A DNA stretch of 64,000 nt, taken from Heterotrichella gracilis (Eukaryota > Sar > Xanthophyceae > Tribonematales > Xanthonemataceae). The notes below the pieces were generated by a model. The model had not been told where the DNA came from. It did no database searches and worked only from the letters and a program-made list of their open reading frames with translations. Of this stretch, positions 1-11,000 are shown piece after piece. Within the stretch, counting starts at the first letter, position 1. Every line of letters begins with the position of its first letter. The DNA is taken from contig JAULBX010025053.1 in the NCBI GenBank assembly GCA_032358255.1, positions 215,249 through 279,248 of the forward strand, read 5' to 3'. The translations under genes were made by a program, and so were the position numbers.

Positions 1-116
1 TGTGTCATAGGTTTGGGTCGGGCGAGGGATGAAATTGCACTAAGTTAATGTAAAAGGGAAACAAATACTGACCCTTTTTCTTCATTCTTCCCTTTTACTC
101 ACCCTCCCCTCTGCAG

Positions 117-3100
117 CTGTCTGCCGAGGTTGCCCGCCTGCAGCGCGAGCTAGGCGAAGCCACCTCAAGCGCCGAGGCCAACGCCAACGCTGCGGCCCGC
201 CTTGAGAAGGTGACAGGCATCCTGAAGGAGGTGGAGGTGCGCGCCACAGGCGAGATCAGCAGGCTGCAGCGGGGGGTGAACGAGGCGGAGGGCAAGCTGG
301 CGGTGGTGGAGGCAGACAGGGTCAAGCTGCAGGAGCAGGTGCGGACGGTTGTAGGGTTCAGGGGTTGAAGTTAGGGTTTTGGGTTAGGGTTTTATAAGGG
401 TTTTACAAGCTGTATTTGGGTGTGAAGGAGGCGAAGGGCAAGCGGGCAGTGGTGAGGGTGAAGCTGCAGGAGCAGGTGCAAACGGTTCTAGGGTTCAGGG
501 GTTGATATTAGGGTTTAGGTTAGGGTCTCGCGAGCTGCTGCGGGGTGTGACATGTAGCCCTGCACCTTGCCATCAGACCCATACACACCGCACCCTCCTG
601 GGTTAGGGCTTCTCTCACCATAAACCCACCCGATGTCCTTACACCCCATCATCAACCTCCAACCCCCCGCCCCCAGGTTGCCAGCCTGAAGGGCATTGCC
701 TCCAAGCATGATGCGCTGCAGGGCGAGGTGGCGGCTATGGCGATGCAGCTGGAGCAGGCGGGGGGGGCGCTGGCCGCGGCAGAGGCCATGCAGGTTGGGG
801 CCCTAATAAGACTGGCCTGGCCATGGATGTAACAGTGTGATGTAGTCTAATAGGCTACATCACATCATGACATGTGATGTCATGTACCCGCAATGACACG
901 GAGCTTATCGCCTGCACCCTTGGCTTTTTCATGTATATCCCTAGCAATAGCGCAGCCACTTCTTTTGAAGCAGCCCAACGTTTCCCTTTGTCGCTAGAGG
1001 AATGGGGGGAAATATGTTGCATGCCTCATCCCCCTCCCTCCCCTCCCTCCCCTGCAGCGTGAGGCTGAGGCTGCCCTGTCTGCTCGCGAGCGCCTGCAGC
1101 GTGAGCTGGCCTCCACTCAGGCCATGGTGCGCCAGCTGGAGGAGAAGCTGAGGGTTGCTGAGGAGGAGTGCGAGGCGGCGGGAGGTGAGGGGGCGGAGTG
1201 GGAGGGGAAGGGAGGGGGGTTGGTGTGTGGGAGTAGGATATGGAGGAGGAGGGGGAAGGGGTGCGCAGGATGAGGATGGGATGTGGAAGCTAGTTACTGC
1301 TGCAATAGAGCATCACTTAGATGTAGTCTGGAACGCCATGCTCCAAACATACGGGCCTTCATATGCACCCCACCAGAAACGGGTGTCATCATACAAGCAG
1401 GACAGATTCCAACATCACAGCAGAAGTTTATTGCTTTCCCAAATCTTTAGCATTTGTTTCAGAAAACGCGCATATACTCCCCCGCCCAATGACGCCCCTC
1501 TGAACCTTGAACCCACTGTTACCCACCACCCCACCCCGCAGCGCAACTGGAGGCCGAGCGCCGCAAGGGTAGCGTGACAGCGCGCGCCCAGGCGGAGGAC
1601 CTGGAGGGCCTCCTGGCGCGCAGCGGCGAGCGCGACACCTGGCCGCTGCCTGTGCGGCGCCTGGTGGAGGAGATGGAGGGGGCTGCGGCTGAGGCTGCGG
1701 CTGCTGAGGCTCGGCAAGAGGCGGGGGCGCACATGGCTGAGGTGGAGGGGGAGGCGGAGGGGCTGCGGGGGGTGGCGGGGAGGGCGCAGGCGGCCGAGCG
1801 GGCGGCGCAGCAGGCCAGGTGGGTGGTTGTTGGGGGGGGGGAGTGGCGCCGGCAACCTTAGCCGGCGTTTTTGCTTAACTGTCCATCACCTTTGCCCCTT
1901 GTAGTCACCCCGAGTGTGACTACCCCCACCCAACTGTCATTGCAAGCCTGTGTGGCTCGGTGTGTGCCCTGCGCCATCTTTTCCCACCTGACCCTCCATG
2001 CATACACATGCGCAGGGCGGTTGCGGAGGCGCGTGTTGCCCAGCTGGAGGTTGAGCTCCAAGAGCGGGAGCGCATCCTGCGGGGCAAGCTGCAGACAAGC
2101 ACCTCGGACTCTGCCTCGCGCATCGAGGCGCTGGCGGGGGAGAACACAAAGTGAGGGCCGGAGGGAGTTTAGGGTGTTAGGTTGAGAGGCATTTACTAGC
2201 AGATATTACAGAGATTTAGGTGTGCAGGGGAAGTCGCCCACGATCAGCTTTGCACAATGTTAGTCACATGCATCCCAACAATGCAGCCAGATAGCCAGAT
2301 TATACAAAATGTGCACAGCTTACAAGTGAAACATGTCAACCATGCGAAGCACATGCCTCCCATGCGCCAGCAATCAAACCAGGATTTAACCACAATTCTC
2401 ATCCTCTTACGAACACTCAACATCCCTGCAGGCTGCGTGATGAGATTGTCACCCTGCGTGGCTGGGCGGAGAAGTACGCGCTGCAGTGGAAGGACCGGTT
2501 TGAGGGTTGTGTGCGCGAGCTGGAGGTGACCAAGGCGCGCGCTCGGGCCATGATGGAGCAGAAGGACCAGGAGATGGGGCAGCTCAAGGTGTGTGTGGGG
2601 GGGATAATGCAATTTTGATTTAGATATGGTCTCTTGGTCCACTGATCAGTAGATGTTGCAATAGTTCCTAAGATTGGAAAGTGCGGCAACTCCAGGTGGG
2701 GGTTTGATGGGGGGAGGCGCTGCGTGTGGTAAGAGTCCAAAGTTACATGCACGCCACAATGCAGCCGGCGGATTAAGGCTTCAAATCGTAGCCCACTTTG
2801 CTGCCCCACCCTCACAGGCGCGCATGAAGCAAGCGGGCAGCGGAGGAGGGCAGCTGGAGGCGCTCACCGCCCTGGTGGGCCACCAACAACCCCCCACCCC
2901 CACCCACCCCTCCGCCCCCCACCCCGACGTGGCCACCATGGAGGCGCTGCCCAGCTCACCCTCCCTGCCAGTACCCACCAGCACCAGCGCGGGCCTGGTG
3001 TCAGAGATCACCCCTGTGGAGGAGGCCTTTGTTGGTCAGAGCCTGGCTGAGCAGGGCAGCAGCTACTCCATGGAGCTGGTGCGCAGGGCGGGGAGCAGCG

Positions 3101-3757
3101 GGGTGGGGGATGGGGACGGCGGTGGCGGGATGGCTGCGCGCCTGGCGTGGCTGGAGATGCGCAACGCGCAGCTGGAGGCTGAGCTGGCGGACGAGCAGAC
3201 GACGCACGAGCTGAGGTGGGTTTAGGGTTCTGTTGGGGTTGTACTGTTTCTGGCCTCCCCCCCACCCCGGCTCCCTTCTATCACTCGCACGCACGCACCC
3301 ACTGCCACACACACACACACACGCTCTTTCTCACACTTGAGGGCGCACATGCACACGCTCTGTCCGCTGCTCTGTGTGCCATGCCCCTGCTGTCTGCCTG
3401 ATCCCTCCTCGATGTGCATCGCCACACACCTGCCCAACCAAGCGAATCATGCTCCACTTCAGGACCACCGCGGCCAGCGTCTTGAAGGAGGAGATTGCGG
3501 AGCTGCACCGCAAGGAGGCGCGCGGCACGGTGGACATTGACTACGTCAAGCATGTGCTGGTGTCAGGCTTTGAGTCGGGGGCGCTGTCCGCCAGCAGCGG
3601 CCTGGTGCCTGTGCTGGCCCGCCTGCTGCACTTCAGCCCTGGCGAGGTGGCGCGCATCGAGGAGCATGCGCAGAGGTCCAGGTTCAGCCTGCCGCAGCTG
3701 CACAGCCCCATCAAGGGGCTGCCAAACCTGTTTGGGGGGGCCGGGGGCGCCAAGTAG
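117..3757 (+). CDS. Golgin-type coiled-coil protein with C-terminal GRIP domain (5' partial)
   Basis: Eight exons join in phase (117-338, 677-793, 1058-1184, 1542-1818, 2016-2150, 2432-2588, 2818-3215, 3463-3757) to give 575 codons ending in TAG. Bases 1-116 are intron, so the start lies outside the window. Most of the protein is Glu/Gln/Arg/Leu-rich heptad sequence typical of a long coiled coil. Exon 7 holds a Pro/His-rich linker. The last exon contains IDYVKHVLVSGFES followed by LARLLHFSPGEVARIEEH, which fits a GRIP domain, including the conserved Tyr that binds Arl1-type GTPases in known golgins. GRIP golgins tether vesicles at the trans-Golgi, so a Golgi role is inferred. An intronic duplicate of the first exon's end follows at 422-526. 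I am confident of the family; an orthologue name is not justified. Confidence 0.85.
422..526 (+). repeat. Mutated intronic copy of the 276-390 exon end
   Basis: Bases 422-526 repeat 276-390, which spans the last 63 bases of the first visible golgin exon, its GT donor and the following telomere-like intron start. The copy has substitutions and a 9-base deletion, but keeps GCTGCAGGAGCAGGTGC and the TAGGGTTCAGGGGTTGA block. It lies inside the intron and has lost the reading frame, so it is an exon relic, not an exon. Confidence 0.85.
3305..3322. repeat. (CA)n microsatellite
   Basis: A short CA dinucleotide run in the last golgin intron, upstream of the acceptor at 3461-3462. Confidence 0.8.
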
Positions 3758-5230
3758 GGGCTGGGTGCCGTGTGGGGATGGGGTGGGGTGGGATGGGGTG
3801 GGTGGGTGGGGCGCGTTGGCTGCGGGATGGACCAGGGTTGCAGGGCAGTTTAAAGTGGGCTGGGCATGTATTACATGTGTATATTGCAGGGGGGGTGATT
3901 TACTAACGTATAGAATGCAGGAGGGGTGAGCTGGGAGGTGATGGTGCGGTTCCGGTTGACACCTGGTGGTTGTGTGATACCGTATGGCTAGTTCTGGTGT
4001 CTGGGTTGCGGTCACTGTTGGTTTTGTCATCCATCACCACCGGCAAAATGGAACTACGTATCATGCCACTGGTGAATGACTCCCTGATCATCGGTCGATT
4101 GCATGCAGATTGCCGTTGACCGTGATATTGCAAATATGTTTGGGCGCAGACTGCTGAGTGTAATACAATTAATGCTTGGCCAATCCGCTACATCACATCC
4201 AATGGCGGTCCCACACCACCAGTGCTCCATATAATATTATTATGCTCCACATCATTCACTAGATACGAGCTCAAAATTTGATGAGTTCAACTGCAATTGA
4301 ATTTCACCGTCCATGCCAGCATGATGCTGTCACATCCGGACTGGTGACCACTGAGTCAGTCAGACACGGGTTCCACAGTTCCACAGTTTTCATGCATGCC
4401 TTCACATATTATTAATTCGCAAATTGCATTCAATGCTGACCATTGACTTGCTAGCGCTATGTTACGCTACCCCTTAGAATCTTCTTATAAAACAAAGGTA
4501 AAGAGTAGCACTAGTGTCTATTAATTCTAGCCACTGTGGCAGTTGCCCATGCCACACTCTGCGGCATATTTAACTAGCCTCATTCCTCACACTGTCGTAC
4601 AGCCAGGTGCCTCGAATAAAAGACAAGATAGAAGCTATGCCACTGTACATTCCTATAGCCTACGTCATGTCTTTGCTGCACTGCAGGCAGGTCAACAGCA
4701 GGCAAAATGACCAAAGCAAAATAAGCAACCAACATCAAAATCATCCAAGGATGTCGCAGGTTGCACAACATAATCTAGGTGAATGTGTTGCGCCTCAAGT
4801 TGCAATCCTAATCAATGGGTACCCATGCTGTGCGCAGGCAAACACGTACAAACAAATCCCTTAAAGGACTACCCAAAGCTGCAGGAATGGCAACAGCCCG
4901 ATACGTACAACATGCATGTACAAAGCACAATGAAATGGCTTCACAAGCCTACATTTACAAAGGCACAAAGCTGCGATTACTTAACCACGTTTTTCAAACA
5001 CATTCCTGCAAAATATGTTGCAGGTTGTGTCCCACATTACCGTCCCGGGTGCGGCGATCTGGTGCTGTTTGAGTTTTTTATTGGCAATCTGTATGCTACA
5101 AGGGTTGAGGCGCGCTCATTGACCTCAGCCCCAATTGGCTCCCATGCGACTGTTCTTTGAGGTCCTGTAAATGCCTCCTTCCTTCAACAGGCAACCGTTG
5201 CGTGGCTCGCACTCTCACCGTTCGCTGCGT
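3758..5230. other. Convergent intergenic region with two 3' UTRs
   Basis: This stretch lies between the golgin stop and the RING gene stop, which face each other. It holds the likely 3' UTRs of both genes. A TGTAA lies on the plus strand at 4159-4163, and a minus-strand TGTAA is near 4955. The sequence is TG/CA-rich with scattered short open frames on both strands. I see no spliceable gene, RNA gene or mobile element. Confidence 0.6.
4159..4163 (+). terminator. Candidate polyadenylation signal TGTAA (golgin)
   Basis: TGTAA is the usual poly(A) signal in volvocine and many other chlorophyte genes. This copy is about 400 bases after the golgin stop. It is a pentamer, so it could occur by chance. 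Confidence 0.4.
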
Positions 5231-6017
5231 TCACTGGAAGATATTGACAACTTTCTCAAAAGCCACACTGCAAACTGGGCAGTTGCCATTCCCAACTACT
5301 TGCCACTCGTCCGCGCAACTTTGACAACAGCATTGGTGGATCCTGCGGGGACAGCAGGCCGCACAGCTTCAGCCAGTGGTCGGGACGACAGCAAGGCGTA
5401 GTGTGGCAACGGGAGCAGCAATCAGGTGGGTGATGACGCAGCAGATGCATGGGTCCCACCCAGGGAGGCACAATACACAACCCAGAGTGCCACTTACGTG
5501 CTTCCATGCAGGAACCCGACGCTCTGCTCAGCCTCCATGCACACGATGCACTTGTCCCTGGGTGCACGCCTGCGCCACAGCCAGTGGAAAGTCAGCACAG
5601 GCTGCACAAACCAAGTGGGGCCAGTCCAATAGGGTGCTGCATACCTTGACAGTGTCCTGAGGCGCCCCCTGTCTGGCACTGCAACTCTCCTTTCCTCCTC
5701 ACCACTGCACGCAAACGGGTTGGCCGGCTTAGTGAAGGCTGCAACTGTAAAGAGTTATTAGTACTGACCGTGCACTTGTGGTGGGCGCTTCCTCTTGTAT
5801 ACCTTTTTGACACCCCCTGGGCAACCTCTCAAAAGCCCGAGTCAAAGTGACCAGGCCCACACCCGCACCTGTTGTCAGTAGAGGGGTTCTGGTTGAAGAA
5901 AGGGCCATTTTCTTCTGTCAGGTCGACGTAGAGCTGAGAGAGCGCCATGGTCGCCATTACTGCAATAACCACTGGCGGTAGCAGGGCCACAGCCAGCCGG
6001 AGTGCACCATACATCAT
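5231..6017 (-). CDS. Small membrane-anchored protein with MDM2-like C2H2C4 RING finger
   Basis: Four exons on the minus strand (5869-6017, a 14-base microexon 5803-5816, 5498-5744, 5231-5342) total 522 bases, giving 173 residues with phases that agree. Residues 5-27 are a hydrophobic signal anchor. The C-terminus reads CIVCMEAEQSVGFLHGST, then IHQCCCQSCADEWQVVGNGN, then CPVC. The spacing C-x2-C-x10-H-x4-H-x3-C-x2-C-x11-C-x2-C matches the MDM2-type RING rather than the common C3HC4 form. The protein ends 12 residues after the last zinc ligand, as in MDM2-like ligases, where the extreme C-terminus supports dimerisation. A role as a membrane-bound ubiquitin E3 ligase is inferred. The microexon is supported only by phase and GT/AG borders; skipping it breaks the frame. 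There is no p53-binding domain, so it is not an MDM2 orthologue. Confidence 0.75.
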
Positions 6018-8059
6018 CGAAGTTAAGCTCCAGACTCCCGATATTACTTATACGGTGAACAGTCGACGACGCTCGCTTTCACTCAGCACCCAGCAAGGAG
6101 GTTCACACTAGCGCCAACCTGAAGTGGGTGCATGCATGCGTGTGGACACACGAAAGTGGGTGGACATGCCACGCGTGTAGCCCAGCTGCATACACAAGTT
6201 CAGGCAGACCAGAGTAGCAGCGCGCCCCAGTCTTTTTGAACGAGTTCCTGTGCCTAATAACCGCCTGTTTGTTTTCAGCATGGCCGACACACAAACCATA
6301 TGCATGCACTGTGCCGTCTGGGGACGGCAACCATATTCGCGAGGATAGGCACAACCCACCATGTTCCCGACATGGTTTCGTACCTTTACCGATTGCCACG
6401 ACAGCACCGGTTACTCACCAAATCACCGAGTGGAATTACACGCCTGGCTATGCGGCATAGTACCGTACCGCTGCCGGTGTACCGCCATCATTAAAATTGT
6501 TGCGGTTTTGGAGGCCTCGTTGTCGCGCTGGAGGACAAGAACGTGTGCTTGCCGCCTCCAATCAGGCATTCCAACTTGGTCTAGCCGTCCTGAATGCTTG
6601 ATCTGCGTCTGCGGTTACTTACACGCCCCGGACACACCGTTGCCTGCTACCACTGTGGGCTCCAACCATCGGTGGGACGGTGCACAAGCTGCGTGTACCA
6701 GTAGAGAGGAGGCCCCTCAGAGGTAGGGGCATGGCAGCGGTCTTGGGCAGCGTCACAGGGTAACAGCTGAGCACGCACCCACGCCAAAACGGCTCGTTTG
6801 TCACCAGTCAGCGCCCGGCAGCCACAGTTCTGCTGGTATTACATAGGCACGCAGACACCCAGTACCGATCCCCCGCGCCACCGTTTTTCTAGGAACGTAC
6901 ACCCGTACCCCCGGTATCCGTTGGCCAATGTGCGTTTCCGCCTTGATTGCGTCGTGTTTCCAGGTGGATGAACTAGTCAGGCTGCCCACGAACGCACCCG
7001 CCACACCTACCCCGCTGTATCGTTGTACACTTGTCTTTTACGGCATCGGAGTTGGGCGCTTCCACTGTCACTTATTGCACCCTTGCATCTGCACTGTTGG
7101 AGGGTGAAATAGGCTTGCAGTACTGTCTGGACGCCTACCTTCTTGTGTGGCTCCGCCCATTCACGGGTTTTGACCCGGCAATGCTCTTCGTCTGTGCCCC
7201 TGTATGCCCACGTGTTTAGGTGCCTTCTGCCGTCGTTGTACCGAAATAAAAGCTGGGCCGGTGTAGGAGAAGCTGGCCCCTTCCAGGCGCGCAGTCGGTC
7301 CATTTGGCATCCTTGCACGCCCCCGCTGCCTTTTTTGTTTGCACGCTTGGGTACTGGGTTGTTTTGCAGTGAGGTTTGTCGCTCTGCACTTAGGTGGGAA
7401 GGGACACAAGTGTACGAACGAAAGTGTGCCCATCCGCAGTACGTTTGCTTGCAGCGGCGGGGAGAGAGGGTTGCCTGCTTCGTAGCGACCGTGTACGCAG
7501 CTTGGCCGTGCAGGATTCCGCCTGTGTCGTGTGTATCCGCCATCTGTACTGCTCGCCCACGGCCCAAATGCCTGTACTGGGGCCTGACACGAAGCTACCT
7601 CCTTACTGCATGTAGGTTGCTGGTTACTGAATCTTCGGCAAGGCAGGCGTCAAGAACCTATGGACGCTCACTTTGCAACCGAGTTCGTCTCTTGAAGTTC
7701 TACGTGGTGTTTGTGGGGATTCACCTTCACATCTGGGAGGCATGGCTGAGGAGGCTGCTGAAACTCTCAAGTCTCTGCTTGGGAATGGTAAGCCTTGCCC
7801 CCTTGATGGCGCTTGTTGCGAGGCATTGGAACTTGTGTTTGGGCCGTGAGAGTCCTTCCAGATGTGTGAGCAGAGTCACTGCTCCAACTTCAGGCATAGA
7901 TGGACCTGACCAGGGCTTGTGGTAGCAGTTGCACAGCGCTCCCTTCGCTGCACAATACCCTGTAAAAAAAGCAGTAGCCTGGGTTCCCCCGCATGGTGGA
8001 CTCAGCTGATCCACCAGCGGCGGCCCACGATCTGTCGGCTGGCTTCCACTTTGGCACCC
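6018..8059. promoter_or_regulatory. Divergent upstream region of the RING gene and the coiled-coil gene
   Basis: About 2 kb separates two divergent start codons. The part from about 6.4 to 7.9 kb keeps many CpG dinucleotides and has a base composition unlike the TG/CA-rich 3' regions, as do the other gene starts in this window. Open frames of 186 and 260 codons occur on opposite strands here, but they overlap, lack family resemblance and have no supported splice partners. I read the region as promoters and 5' UTRs. Confidence 0.5.
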
Positions 8060-11000
8060 ATGCCTGCAGGCCCCTCGGAGCCAGAGCCCGAGGCCCCACC
8101 AGCAGAACTCAGTGTGGCCCCTTCCTCTCCAACAGCGAGTGGCCCATCAGAGCACGAGGAGGAGCCACCCGCACCCAGCCCCAAGGGCCAAGACCCAGAG
8201 CCCGGCGGCGCCAGCCCGCCCCAAGACAAGCACCCGTTTGCGTTCACAGTGCGCAGGAAGCGCACAGCCAATGGCAGCTACCTACCAGACCCCTCAGACC
8301 TGAGCCAGCAGGCAGCGGGCGCCACCCTCTCGACCCAGAATCCCGGCAGTCCCCCGCCTCAGCCAATGGAGGGTGTGGAGGCTAGCCATGAACCCAGCCC
8401 CCGGGACCCAAGCAGGCCCCCACGGGGACCCCCGCTGGCAGACTTCCCCTTCCCCCACCTGGCGACAGCTCCCACAGAGCCAATGGCCAGCCTGTACGAG
8501 CCGGACGCGCTCCCCGTGTGCGGCGCCGCAGCCGGCGAGCCGCACCGGGATGTGCAGGACAGGCGGTGGGAGTACCAGCCGTGGGCGGGCCTAGCACCCC
8601 CCACTGACCCCCTGCAGACGCTGGCTGCTGCTGCAGACCTCGGTGAGATGGGCATGCGCGACGAGCGCGGAGCCTACCACCCTGGCCACCAGCCAAACCC
8701 CTTCCAGGCCGCCGCCGCCGCAGCAGCAGCGGCGCAGCATGAGCGCCTGCGCGACGCCCACGCACAGATCTCGCCGCAGACCTGGCTTGGGCGCGGCCAG
8801 CCGGAGCGGCCGCACCCAGAGCAACGCGCCAGGTCCTCCGGGAGGCCCAGCCAGCAGACGCAGCAGCACGCGCCCGCCTCCTGGGCTGCCAAGCCGCTGT
8901 ATGCGGTGCCGTTTGAGGCGGCGGCGGGGGGCCGACAGGCCGCGGCGCCCAGCTACCCGCACAGCCACAGCCAGGGGCAGGCGAGGGCGTCGCACGGCGG
9001 CGGCGCTTCCGGGGATGGCGCGCGCGCCGCCAAGAAGCACTCGCGCAAGGACAGCCAGGCGGGGCAGGAGCCTGCTAACAGGGTGGGTGCCGTAGGGGGC
9101 TGTTGGCCATAAGGGAGGCTGAGACACTGGCTGCACGCTAGTGGCACAGGTGCTCTGCACCGGCACATGAGATATGGGGCCTAGTGTGTGACGGAGAGCA
9201 AGGGGAGATCTTGGCATGGGGCCCTTGCTTCTGCACATGTTTGTCCCTTGCACCGTGCAACCAGGCATGCCCTTATGCCTCGTGCGTGGCGCGCCGCAGG
9301 ACGCCGCCTCGCCCTACCACCAGTCGTCGCGCGGCAAGGACAGCATGCCCACCCCATCTGGCGCGTCGGACGTGCTCAGCAGCGGGCGCGCCTCCCAGGG
9401 CGACGCGCCAGCTGTGAGCTGGGGAACCAAGCGCCAGCGCAGCGTCAGGCCGTCAAACTCCTCGGTGAGCAACATACGTCAATAAATAGCGGGCAAAATA
9501 CTTGAATAAAATGTATGAGTATCTACGCAGCCTGTCCTTGAACAGGCGCGTTGGTTAGGGAAGAGGGTTTAGCAAAGGGAACGGCCATGCCTTCTGTGCA
9601 CTGTTTCCCCTCCCATCACCTCCGTGAGCACCTAGGCACCCACCGACTGTGCATGTGCGCCCTGCTCACCCGGCGTGTCAGTTCAAGCGGGGACAGCGGC
9701 GAGGAGTGGGGAATTTGTGTATGTGGGGACAGCGCTGTGTATGTGCAGGAGGGGTGGGGGGTAATCGCACCAGTATTTGTTGCGGGGCACACAAGGCTGC
9801 CCGCTGTCTGTGCATTTGTTGGGCAGGCTTGCGAAAGGGGGCAGGCAGCAACTCACAACATAAACATCTACGCAGCCTGTCCCAAAGGGCTGTGCAAGGC
9901 TGACTGCTAACCCTAACCTGTTTGGCTTTAAGAAAACCCTGCGCCCCCAGATTACACACTGGCAGACTTTAAAGAGTTGCATGTCAGCAGCTGAATACCT
10001 AAGCGTGTGCTGTGCCCCCCTGGCAGGTTTCTGGCGACAGTGCGCGTGGTGGTGGTGGTGGTGGCGGCGAGCGTGAGCACAGGGAGCGCAGCCACAGCAC
10101 CAGCCCAATCAGGCGCAAGCAGCGGAGGGCGCAGGAGGACGTGGTGCGTGCGCTTGGATGACGCTGGGTCCTCATTGGGGCTAGTGTGTGCTGCATGCCC
10201 AGAACGCCTACGCGCGGTGTATCGATGCATGGTTGTGCATTCTTGGTGCATACTTCATAGTGAGCCTGGTAATGAACGTTGGGTACATCTTGCCATGCTG
10301 AATTATGAGATATGGCCTGTGACCAGCGCCTGGATGCGCACCAGATGGCGTATGGGCAGCAGTCGAGGAGGGCCGCGAGGTCTGAACCCTAAAGGCTGCG
10401 CCCCTGACCCTACACCCTACCATCCGTAGGCCACCCTTGAGCAGCGCCTGAACGCCTACGAGATGGTGTCTGGGCTGCAGCGCGAGGTGCAGGAGTGGCG
10501 CGGGCGCTACTCCTCGCTGCAGCAGGACTACAACCAGCTGAAGCAGTCGCTGATCGTGATGAAGGACAAAGGGGAGGAGCTGTTCCAGAAGATGGCCAGC
10601 CAGTTCAGCGAGCAGGAGAGAGGTAGGGGGTACACTACAGAGCGCTCGGAGCATTGTTTGCGCCATTGTCACTGTGCCACCACAATATCCTACCTCATGT
10701 GCCACCACACCATGGTACCTCAAAAGCCTGCCCCCTCGTCTCTTAACACTCTTTTTCCTTGTCCCTGAAAACCCTATCACCGTGCCTTAAAAATCCTACC
10801 TCGTCGCCCCAAAACCCTGGGCGCAAACCCACACCCCATGTCCACTTCTTCAATTCCACTAACACCGCCCCACACCCCGCAGGCCGCGACATCCTGCGGC
10901 GCAAGGAGGACGAGCTCGACCTGAAGGAGGTCAAGCTGTGCCACCTGTTTGGCAAGGTGGCGGGGGACCTGCAGGAGACGCTGGCGGAGCGCAGGCAGGC

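Noticed and set aside
1155-1861. Several long GC-rich frames in both directions over the golgin exons
   Set aside because: They are shadows of the true coiled-coil exons 1058-1184 and 1542-1818.
5171-5401. 76-codon plus-strand frame over the RING exon
   Set aside because: It is the antisense shadow of the conserved RING exon 5231-5342.
6461-6487. TACCGTACC resembling the end of the 13-kb inverted-repeat element
   Set aside because: Only nine bases match and no second end or internal similarity is visible.
7007-7925. Long overlapping open frames on both strands (186 and 260 codons)
   Set aside because: They overlap each other, have no family resemblance, no spliceable partners, and lie in a CpG-rich divergent upstream region.
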